Shown: positions 26,995 through 34,769 of the stretch, in pieces
How the letters are laid out: each line of letters begins with the position of its first letter
Numbering within the stretch: the stretch's first letter is position 1
Assembly: GCF_023953935.1 (NCBI RefSeq)
Contig: NZ_JAMLIW010000009.1
Location: 1-64,000, forward strand
Reading direction: 5' to 3'
Source of the DNA: Thermomonas sp.
GTDB taxonomy: Bacteria; Pseudomonadota; Gammaproteobacteria; Xanthomonadales; Xanthomonadaceae
DNA: 64,000 bases
Program-made: the position numbers and the translations under genes
The notes under the pieces: generated by a model
Databases searched by the model: none
Told to the model about the DNA's origin: nothing
The model's input: only the letters and a program-made list of their open reading frames with translations

Positions 26995-27660
26995 ATGGGC
27001 GACTGGCACACACTGTTCACTCCCTGCGGCGCCGTGCAGGCCTGGTTGGCCAAGCCCGAAGGCGAAGCGCGCGGTGCGGTGGTGGTGGCGCACGAAATCT
27101 ACGGCCTGCTGCCGCATTACCAGCACCTGTGCGAGCGGTTGGCGCAGGTCGGCTTCATCGCCTTGGCTCCGGCTTATTTCGACCTGATCGAACCCGGCCT
27201 GGTCTTGGGCACCGATCGGGTTGGTTCCAACCGCGGCCGCGCCACGGTGGACCGGCTCGGGCTGGACTGCGCTGTGGACGTCACTGAAACCGCGGCCGAA
27301 TTTCTGGCGGATCTCGGGCACAAGGTCGGCGTGGTCGGTTTCAGCTGGGGCGGCACCGTGGCCCTGCTGGCCAACACCCGGCTCGGCCTGCCCGCCGTCA
27401 GCTATTACGCCACCCGCAACCTGCCTTTTCTCAACGAACCCGCCGGTGCACCGCTGATGTTCCACTTCGGCGCACTCGATGTGGCCATTCCGCCCGAAGC
27501 GATCGAACAGCACCGACAAAAACAACCGCAGGCGCAGGTGTTCGTGTATCCCGGCGCCGATCACGCCTTCAATCGCGATCCCGATCCCCCCTGGCAACCC
27601 GAGGCGGCGGCGCTGGCCTGGCAGCGCAGCCTCGAATTTTTCACGGAGCACCTGTCATGA
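26995..27660 (+). CDS. dienelactone hydrolase family protein, serine nucleophile
   Basis: 221 residues, alpha/beta hydrolase of DLH family. Nucleophile elbow GFSWGGT near residue 120 has Ser instead of the Cys of classical dienelactone hydrolase; Asp in GALDVAIP and His in GADHAFN complete the triad. Probable esterase/lactonase of unknown substrate. GCGAGG precedes the ATG. The stop overlaps the HIT-domain gene start (ATGA). Confidence 0.9.
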   Translation: MGDWHTLFTPCGAVQAWLAKPEGEARGAVVVAHEIYGLLPHYQHLCERLAQVGFIALAPAYFDLIEPGLVLGTDRVGSNRGRATVDRLGLDCAVDVTETAAEFLADLGHKVGVVGFSWGGTVALLANTRLGLPAVSYYATRNLPFLNEPAGAPLMFHFGALDVAIPPEAIEQHRQKQPQAQVFVYPGADHAFNRDPDPPWQPEAAALAWQRSLEFFTEHLS

Positions 27661-28067
27661 ATACATGGCTACTCGATCTTCGGCTTGCCGACGACACGGT
27701 TCCCGTCGCCGACCTGCCACTGTGCGAAGTGCGCTTGATGGACGATGCCAACCATCCCTGGCTGGTGCTGGTGCCGAAAGTGATCGACGCGGTTGAGATC
27801 ATCGACCTGACGCCCGCGCAGCGCACCCTGCTGGGTGCGGAAATCGCGATCGCCTCGCGCGCACTGAGGGCGCTGTTCAAACCGGACAAACTCAACGTCG
27901 CCGCACTCGGCAACCTGGTGCCGCAGCTGCACGTCCACGTCATCGCCCGCTTCCATGACGACATCGCCTGGCCGCGTCCGGTCTGGGGCGTCGCGGACGC
28001 GCGCCCGTACGAACCCGAGGCGCTGGTCGAGCGGGTCAACGCGCTGGCGCGCCAAATCCAGAGCTGA
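27657..28067 (+). CDS. HIT domain protein
   Basis: 136 residues. HIT motif HVHVIAR in LVPQLHVHVIARFHDD near residue 95, preceded by the KLNVAALGNLVPQ segment. Belongs to the short HIT-like branch of nucleotidyl hydrolases/transferases; substrate unknown. Translationally coupled to the DLH gene. The final expected H-x-H spacing is present, so catalytic activity is plausible. Confidence 0.92.
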   Translation: MNTWLLDLRLADDTVPVADLPLCEVRLMDDANHPWLVLVPKVIDAVEIIDLTPAQRTLLGAEIAIASRALRALFKPDKLNVAALGNLVPQLHVHVIARFHDDIAWPRPVWGVADARPYEPEALVERVNALARQIQS

Positions 28068-28081
28068 TCCGCGCCGGTCGA

Positions 28082-28504
28082 TCAAGCCAGCGCCAGGCCC
28101 ACCACTGCCAGAAACGCCAGCGTCGACAACCCCATCACGCTGACGACCAACTGCCGTGCGTTCCGGCCGCGCGCCCACATCCAGATGCCAGACAGGCCGA
28201 GCAGGAGCATGCCCACCGCGAAACTGTCGGCCAGCAGTGTCCAGAACGCGCCACCGCCCACGGCCTTGTGCAGGCGGTTGAAAGCAGCAAGCGGTGAATG
28301 TTCGCGGCGTTTGAGGGTCGCCTGCGCGCTGCCCACCGCATATTCGACCGACCAGGAATTGCCGGCCGTTCCGCCGCTGAAGGTCCACTTCATCGGGCCC
28401 TCGCCGCCGCGATCGCCTTTGCGGATGAGCTGCGCGTCCAATTGCTGCGTTTCGCGCAGCCAGGTGGAAAGTTCCTCTGGCGTCGTCCGGGCCTGAAATA
28501 GTCT
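28082..28504 (-). pseudogene. truncated PepSY-associated membrane protein
   Basis: The open frame (about 140 codons, up to a stop at 28505-28507) encodes TTPEELSTWL, a beta-rich segment MKWTFSGGTAGNSWSVEYA, then LNRLHKAVGGG-like text (FNRLHKAVGGGAFWTLLAD) and two membrane helices ending at the stop. This matches the C-terminal half of PepSY-associated TM-helix proteins, but the expected N-terminal membrane anchor and start codon are absent; only TTG at 28441 or an internal ATG are available. The 115 bp up to the divergent flavoprotein gene cannot hold the missing part. Likely a remnant; a short functional protein cannot be excluded. Confidence 0.5.
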
Positions 28505-28619
28505 TCAACACGGCACCAGCCAACGACCTGCCGCAACCCGGATCGAACAGGATCTGCTCGACATCGGCGCCGGGATCAAGCGCTGACATCCCCGCAGCCA
28601 TTCGCGGCATCATGTACCG

Positions 28620-29876
28620 ATGCCAGTGGCGCCCAGACACTCCATCCTTGCCGTGATCGGTGGCGGCCCGGCCGGCCTGATGGCGGCGGAAACCGCGCGT
28701 GCGGCCGGGATTGACGTTCACCTGTTCGAAGCCAAGGGCTCGGTCGGACGCAAGTTCCTGATCGCCGGCAAGGGTGGGCTCAATCTCACCCATTCCGAGC
28801 CGCGGCCCGGCTTCGATGCGCGCTATCGGGAGCGAGCGCGCGAGGTTGGCGCATGGCTGGATGATTTCGATGCCGACGCATTGCGGCAATGGGCGCGCGG
28901 GTTTGGCATCGAATCTTATATTGGCAGTTCCGGGCGCGTGTTCCCGAACGATCGCAAGGCGGCGCCGCTGTTGCGCGGCTGGGTGCGGCGGCTGAAGGAA
29001 TCCGGCGTGCAGATGCATGTCCAGCACCGCTGGCAAGGCTGGACGAATGATGGCGCGCTGTCTTTCGACACGCCCGATGGCCCGATGCCATTCAAGGCCG
29101 ATGCGGTGGTGCTGGCGCTGGGTGGCGGCAGTTGGCCGCAGTTGGGTTCCGATGGCGCATGGATGCCGCTGCTGGCCGCACGCGGCATCGACCTCGCCCC
29201 GCTGGCGCCATCCAACTGCGGTTTCGATATCGGTTGGAGCCTGTACCTTGCCGAGAAATTCGCAGGTGCGCCGCTGAAGCCGGTGCTGGCGCATTGGCAC
29301 GATTTCGAAGGTGTTGCGCACACCCTGCAAGGCGAATGCGTGTTGACCGAACACGGCATCGAGGGCAGTTTGATCTACGCGATCAGCGCCGACCTGCGCG
29401 AGGTGCTGGCACGCGATGGCCTTGCAACATTGCACCTGGATCTTGTCCCGGGCCGCGCGCTTGAACGGCTCTCCCGTGACCTCGCCAAACCGCGCAACGG
29501 CCGCAGCCTCGGCGAACACCTGCGCCGGCAGGCCGGGATCGAGGGCGCGAAGGCGGCGCTGTTGTTCGAAGTGCTGGACAAGGCCGCCTTGCAGGACATG
29601 CCACGCGTCGCCGCCACGATCAAGCACTTGCCATTGACCCTGCGCAGCGCCAGGCCCATCGCCGAAGCCATCTCGACCGCCGGTGGCGTGCGGCTGGACG
29701 CATTGGATGCACGCTTGATGCTGCGCGCCCTGCCCGGCGTGTTCTGTGCCGGCGAAATGCTGGATTGGGAAGCGCCCACCGGCGGCTACCTGCTGACCGC
29801 CTGCTTCGCCAGCGGACTGCGTGCCGGGCGTGGCGCGGCCGATTGGCTTGTCTGCAATCACGGCCGCATCGATTGA
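28620..29876 (+). CDS. HI0933-family NAD(P)/FAD-dependent flavoprotein
   Basis: 418 residues. FAD-binding GxGxxG-type motif VIGGGPAGLMAAETARAAG at residues 12-30, the family hallmark GRKFLIAGKGGLNLTHSE near 40-60, and a C-terminal GVFCAGEMLDWEAPTGGYLLTACFASG segment. Fits the TIGR03862-type (PP_4765-like) subgroup of BaiN/HI0933 flavoproteins; role unknown, possibly an oxidoreductase. Divergent from the degraded PepSY gene. Confidence 0.93.
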   Translation: MPVAPRHSILAVIGGGPAGLMAAETARAAGIDVHLFEAKGSVGRKFLIAGKGGLNLTHSEPRPGFDARYRERAREVGAWLDDFDADALRQWARGFGIESYIGSSGRVFPNDRKAAPLLRGWVRRLKESGVQMHVQHRWQGWTNDGALSFDTPDGPMPFKADAVVLALGGGSWPQLGSDGAWMPLLAARGIDLAPLAPSNCGFDIGWSLYLAEKFAGAPLKPVLAHWHDFEGVAHTLQGECVLTEHGIEGSLIYAISADLREVLARDGLATLHLDLVPGRALERLSRDLAKPRNGRSLGEHLRRQAGIEGAKAALLFEVLDKAALQDMPRVAATIKHLPLTLRSARPIAEAISTAGGVRLDALDARLMLRALPGVFCAGEMLDWEAPTGGYLLTACFASGLRAGRGAADWLVCNHGRID

Positions 29877-30002
29877 TTGCTCCGCGCAGCGCCAACCGCC
29901 GCCAGGGTCCGGCCAGCGTCCCGAGCACCGAATCCATCAGCCGCACGAGACGCTGCCCACGACATGGCTCCAGCCCGCGCCGCCATGGGAACAGAAGCCC
30001 GG

Positions 30003-30575
<573 letters not shown>

Positions 30576-30715
30576 GAGCCATTTCCAATGGGACAAGCCG
30601 CAATTGTAGCCGCCAAGCCACACGCGCCGACCGACATCGCCAAGGCCAGCTAGCGCCAACCGGCGTCGCCACGATGCGTGGACGGCCACAACGTCCTGAT
30701 GGATGGACACGCAAA

Positions 30716-30819
30716 GCCGTGTGGATGGACCGCGTGGGGACAATCGGCGCCAAGGATGGCGCCGATTAGCCTACAGGGACGTACTTGCGGCGTGTCCCCA
30801 CGCGGTCCATCCACACGGC
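30716..30819. repeat. long nested inverted repeat between apbC and dcd
   Basis: Perfect 26-base inverted arms (30716-30741 and 30794-30819) enclose a second hairpin with 11-bp arms (AATCGGCGCCA/TGGCGCCGATT, 30742-30767, loop AGGA) and a third weaker stem (GGGAC...GTCCC). The structure occupies the 293-bp gap between apbC stop and dcd start, both minus strand. It looks like a mobile-type or REP/BIME-like element; no gene is visible in the gap. Confidence 0.9.
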
Positions 30820-30868
30820 GATCAAGCAGCCTTGCTGGCTCGCAGCTGGCGCTGCTCGAAAGCCCCGC

Positions 30869-31714
30869 TCACTTCAACAGCGAGGCCATGATTCCGGTGC
30901 GGACCTTGGGGCGCGCCTTGAGGCGTTCCAGCAGCGCTTTGGCGGTGGCACGGTAGGCTTGGGCCGCAGCCGACTGCGGCTCGGCGACGACAATCGGCGT
31001 GCCGGCATCGCCATGTTCGCGGATGCCGACTTCCAGCGGAAGCGAGCCCAGCACCGGCACGCCATATTGGCCCGACATCCACTCGGCGCCGCCCTTGCCG
31101 AAGATATGTTCGACATGGCCGCAGTTGGAACACACATGCGCGGCCATGTTCTCGACCAGCCCGAGCACGGAGATTTCGACCTTCTCGAACATCTTCAGCG
31201 CCTTGCGCGCATCCATCGTCGCCACCTCCTGCGGGGTGGTGACGACCACCGCTCCGGCAACCGGAATGCGCTGGGCCATGGTCAGCTGGATGTCGCCGGT
31301 GCCCGGCGGCAGATCGACCACGAGGATGTCCAGATCGCCCCAGCGGGTGTCACGCAGCAGCTGGGTCAGGGCCTGCGTCACCATCGGCCCGCGCCAGATC
31401 ATCGGAGTGTCATCGCCGACCAGAAACCCGATCGACATGGCCTCGATCCCGTAGGCGCGCATCGGTTCGATGGTCTTGTTGTCAGGGCTGTCGGGACGCC
31501 CGGACAGGCCCAGCATGGTCGGTACGCTGGGGCCGTAGATGTCGGCATCGAGCACGCCGATCTTCAGACCTTCCGCCGCCAGCGCCAGCGCCAGGTTCAC
31601 CGCGATCGTGGATTTGCCCACCCCGCCCTTGCCGGAGCCGATCGCGATGACGTTGTGGGCATTGGGCAGCGGCTTGAGCTCACCCTGGACGGCATGGGAA
31701 GGCAGGCGCGACAT
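30869..31714 (-). CDS. apbC: Mrp/ApbC/NBP35 family iron-sulfur carrier P-loop protein
   Basis: 281 residues. Walker A GSGKGGVGKSTIAVNLALALA near residue 26, ILVVDLPPGTGDIQLT switch region, and the CSNCGH CxxC pair near 195 that binds a bridging 4Fe-4S cluster. The N-terminal DUF59 domain found in many Mrp proteins is absent or very short, as in other xanthomonad homologues. Role: iron-sulfur cluster assembly/transfer. Confidence 0.94.
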   Translation of the reverse strand: MSRLPSHAVQGELKPLPNAHNVIAIGSGKGGVGKSTIAVNLALALAAEGLKIGVLDADIYGPSVPTMLGLSGRPDSPDNKTIEPMRAYGIEAMSIGFLVGDDTPMIWRGPMVTQALTQLLRDTRWGDLDILVVDLPPGTGDIQLTMAQRIPVAGAVVVTTPQEVATMDARKALKMFEKVEISVLGLVENMAAHVCSNCGHVEHIFGKGGAEWMSGQYGVPVLGSLPLEVGIREHGDAGTPIVVAEPQSAAAQAYRATAKALLERLKARPKVRTGIMASLLK

Positions 31715-31911
31715 GGCGGAGATGAAAATCCATTCGGGCCTGCCAGTTTAGCGCCAGCACCTGTGGCATCCGGCGACATGGGTCAAGCCGCAATCAATTC
31801 GACCTCTTGCTGAACAGTGATCCCGGACATCTTCCATACGGTTCCGAATGGGGTATAAAGCGGGAGTCGGGGCGCGCCGCGTCCCGCACCATCCGTGGAG
31901 GGAGAAGGCAA

Positions 31912-32343
31912 ATGCGCAACTTGATCTTGGCAGCGGTGCTCACTTCGTTTGCGTTCGGCGCAAGCGCCCAGAACCATGCTTCGCCGATCGGCCATTGGCG
32001 GACGCTGGATGATGAATCCGGCAAGCCGATGACGGTCACGGAAATCTACGAGGCCCAGAACGGCACGCTGGCGGCGCGGATCACGGAGAACCTCGGCCTG
32101 CCGGCCACCTGCACCGGCTGCAGCGGCAAGTACAAGGACAAGCCCTTCGTCGGCATCGTCACGCTGTGGAACCTCAAATCCACCGGCAACGGCACCTGGG
32201 GCAACGGCAACGGCTACAAGCCTTCCGATGACCGCAACTTCAAGGTCAAGTCGGTGCGGCTGGTCGAAGGCGGCCGCAAGCTCGAGGTCAAGGGCTGCGT
32301 GGCCTTCTTCTGCAAGACCGCCACCTGGGTGCGCGTCGACTGA
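31912..32343 (+). CDS. DUF2147 exported protein (copy 1)
   Basis: 143 residues with a signal peptide (about 1-19, ending ASA). DUF2147 body: SPIGHWRTLDDESGKPMTVTEIYE, KDKPFVGIVTLWNLK, and a C-terminal KVKSVRLVEGGRKLEVKGCVAFFCKT. Two Cys pairs (CTGC; GCVAFFC) may form disulfides in the periplasm. Function unknown. GGAGGGAGAAGG precedes the ATG; TATAAA at 31854-31859 is a possible -10. Paralog at 34217-34681. Confidence 0.9.
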   Translation: MRNLILAAVLTSFAFGASAQNHASPIGHWRTLDDESGKPMTVTEIYEAQNGTLAARITENLGLPATCTGCSGKYKDKPFVGIVTLWNLKSTGNGTWGNGNGYKPSDDRNFKVKSVRLVEGGRKLEVKGCVAFFCKTATWVRVD

Positions 32344-32353
32344 TCCGGGCAGT

Positions 32354-32382
32354 GACGCGGGCGGCGGATGACCGCCCGCGTC
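32354..32382 (+). terminator. hairpin after DUF2147 copy 1
   Basis: Perfect 11-bp GC-rich stem (GACGCGGGCGG/CCGCCCGCGTC) with 7-base loop, 10 bp after the stop; no T-tract. Also lies downstream of the convergent DUF4034 gene. Confidence 0.6.
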
Positions 32383-32459
32383 TGCCGGCTCTCCACGGCG
32401 CTGGTGCGCAGCAGAACGTGCGGACAACAAGCCGCTGCGGATCGCCGCGACCGGGCGTG

Positions 32460-34091
32460 TCAATGCCGAGGCGCGGCCCGCGCTCGGTTCACCGTGTCAC
32501 GCAATCCAGGATTTTCCGCCATCCATGCGTCAAGCTTGCGCTTGAATTCCGCCTGCTTCGGGTCTTCCGGATTCATCCTGTCCAGGAACTCCTTGATCCA
32601 CTCGGCCCGAATCCTCCCGCCTTCGTGCAGCCCGCTGACGATGCGGTACATGAGCGCGCGGCCGCTGTCGGGGAATTCCCGGAGCATCCGGTCGAGGTCG
32701 GGCTTCACCTTCGCCGCCGCCTGCGGCCTCGACAGCCCGGCCCGGAACAGCCACATCGAAATCAGGGCGTCCAGCCCATCCTCCACGTAATCCGGATCCC
32801 GGATCGCAATCCGGAGATGCCGATCCGCCACCTCGATCCGGCCGAGGTTGAAATTGGCGCCCGCGAAATAGAAATTGGCGGCGGAATCATCCGGCTTCCA
32901 CGCCAGCACGCGCTGCGCGTAGCGCCAGGCCAAGGCAGGCTCCTCACGCAGCAGCATCCGCGAAATGTTCACGTCTTCCCAGCGACCGCCATCCTTGAAA
33001 CGCGATCCCTGCAGCAGGTACGCCAGGGCCTTCCACGGATCCCGGCTGTCGTCATGGGCATTGAGCAGCGCATTGGCGGCATCCGACAACGCATCTTCCC
33101 GGGAGCCCTTGCGCACGGCGATCTCCAGCAGCTCCACCGCTTCCCGACCAAAATCGTCCTCGCGCATGAGCGCGAGCCCGCGTTCGGCATACGGCTGGCC
33201 GACGTAAATCGCCAGTTGCGGGCGCTCCGCCACATACCGTTGTACCTCGGCTGCCAGCGTCAGCATGGCTTCCAAGGAACCTCCCCACTGCGGCCGCAGC
33301 GCGTCCATGCGCCGCATGAACAGCGTCTGGCACGCGGGGTCCTGCCGGCCCGCCGCCGTCACGGCTGCCTGAGCATCCGCAACGCTGCTGTCGTACATCG
33401 CGGCCAGGACCAGTTCCGCATATGCCGGCATCAGCCTGGGCTGCAGGCGGGTCGCCGCCTCCAGCTCGGGCACAGCCTGTGCCAGCAGCCGCTCCATCTC
33501 GCGGATCCTGTTGGCAGGGGTGTTCTGGATGAAGGCGGAACCGCGCGCGTCCGCGCCTGCGGCCAGCAAATACATTCCGCGCGCCAGATGCGCATGGGGG
33601 CTGTTCGGCCGCTGCTGCAGCCAGGCCAGCGTGCGCGCATCGGTCTGCGGACTTGTCCGCTTGAACCCGTCGAATGCGTAATCGATCTCCTCGCTGAAAT
33701 CGGAGGTCGAAAAATGCCGCTGCAGGAGCGCATCGAGGCGCCGCTCCACGTCATCATACTGCCCGGCATCCAGCAGTGCGTTCAGCGCATCGGCCGACAG
33801 AAACGTCTGCGTGTGCGACTTGCAGTGCGCCTCGGCATGGCCCGCCGGCCACTGATTGCCGGGAAGATCCGGGTAGGCGAGACAACGCTGCAGCGCATCA
33901 TCGATAGCCTCGGCCCTGCGCGCCGCCAGCAGGTACTCGCGCCAGGGCGCGGGGGCGTCCCGGAACAGTTCCGATTCGGGACGGCTCAAGAGAATCGGTG
34001 GCGGGTCGTCCGCCGCCACCGCCATCGCGGGAACCCACAGGGCCAACCCGAGCACCAGCCAACAACCGCGCAGCATCCTTCGCACCAGCAC
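32460..34091 (-). CDS. DUF4034-like exported helical-repeat protein
   Basis: 543 residues with a signal peptide (about 1-27, ending AVA). N-terminal part (about 90-125) LNALLDAGQYDDVERRLDALLQRHF resembles DUF4034; the rest is TPR-like helical repeats, e.g. GREAVELLEIAVRKG and ANFNLGRIEVADRHLRIAIRD. No catalytic motif. It sits on the opposite strand between two DUF2147 paralogs, so it probably inserted between a duplicated pair or the pair flanks it by duplication. Function unknown. Confidence 0.8.
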   Translation of the reverse strand: MLVRRMLRGCWLVLGLALWVPAMAVAADDPPPILLSRPESELFRDAPAPWREYLLAARRAEAIDDALQRCLAYPDLPGNQWPAGHAEAHCKSHTQTFLSADALNALLDAGQYDDVERRLDALLQRHFSTSDFSEEIDYAFDGFKRTSPQTDARTLAWLQQRPNSPHAHLARGMYLLAAGADARGSAFIQNTPANRIREMERLLAQAVPELEAATRLQPRLMPAYAELVLAAMYDSSVADAQAAVTAAGRQDPACQTLFMRRMDALRPQWGGSLEAMLTLAAEVQRYVAERPQLAIYVGQPYAERGLALMREDDFGREAVELLEIAVRKGSREDALSDAANALLNAHDDSRDPWKALAYLLQGSRFKDGGRWEDVNISRMLLREEPALAWRYAQRVLAWKPDDSAANFYFAGANFNLGRIEVADRHLRIAIRDPDYVEDGLDALISMWLFRAGLSRPQAAAKVKPDLDRMLREFPDSGRALMYRIVSGLHEGGRIRAEWIKEFLDRMNPEDPKQAEFKRKLDAWMAENPGLRDTVNRARAAPRH

Positions 34092-34216
34092 TCATCTCAC
34101 GGCCCTGCCATGGTGACATCGTCGCGCCGTCAGCGCCAGGCTGCAACCGCGCTCGACTCCAGCCCGATTTCACGGCATGCTTCGAAGTGGCGCATGAACC
34201 AACGCGGGGGTCTGCG

Positions 34217-34681
34217 GTGCACTGGATTTCGGGACTGTGGTCGAGGTTGCTGCAGTCGTTGTTGCTCGCTGCTCTCGTGTTGCCTGCAACTGCGCTCGCG
34301 CAAGCCCAGAATTCCCCCATCGGTCGCTGGAAGACGATTGATGATGCCACCGGCAAGCCCAAGTCGCTGGTCGAAATTTACCAGGCCAACGACGGCACGC
34401 TGGCGGGCCGGGTGGTCGAGATTCTCGATCTGAAGAACGGCCCGAATCCGCTGTGCACTGAATGTGACGGCCCCAACCAGGACAAGCCGATCCGCGGCAT
34501 GGTCATCCTGTGGGGCCTGCAGCCGGACGGCCAGCTGCGCTGGGCACGCGGTCGCGTGCTCGATCCGGAAAACGGCAAGGACTACAAGGCCAAGCTGGAG
34601 TTGCAGGGCGGCGGGCAGCGATTGGCCATGTCCGGCTGCATCTATTTCCTGTGCCGGCAGCAGATCTGGATTCGGGAATAG
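34217..34681 (+). CDS. DUF2147 exported protein (copy 2)
   Basis: 154 residues from a GTG at 34217 preceded by GCGGGGG; this gives a normal signal peptide (LLQSLLLAALVLPATALA). Body matches copy 1: SPIGRWKTIDDATGKPKSLVEIY, DKPIRGMVILWGL, and SGCIYFLCRQQIW, with Cys pairs conserved (CTEC; GCIYFLC). A longer open frame upstream overlaps the DUF4034 gene and has no family similarity. Function unknown. Confidence 0.85.
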   Translation: MHWISGLWSRLLQSLLLAALVLPATALAQAQNSPIGRWKTIDDATGKPKSLVEIYQANDGTLAGRVVEILDLKNGPNPLCTECDGPNQDKPIRGMVILWGLQPDGQLRWARGRVLDPENGKDYKAKLELQGGGQRLAMSGCIYFLCRQQIWIRE

Positions 34682-34769
34682 CCTCAACTCCGGTCGAACG
34701 GACACGCATCACGCGTCGCCGCCTTGGCGCATGCGACAATCGGCGCTTTCGCCCGAACCAGCACCGCCC

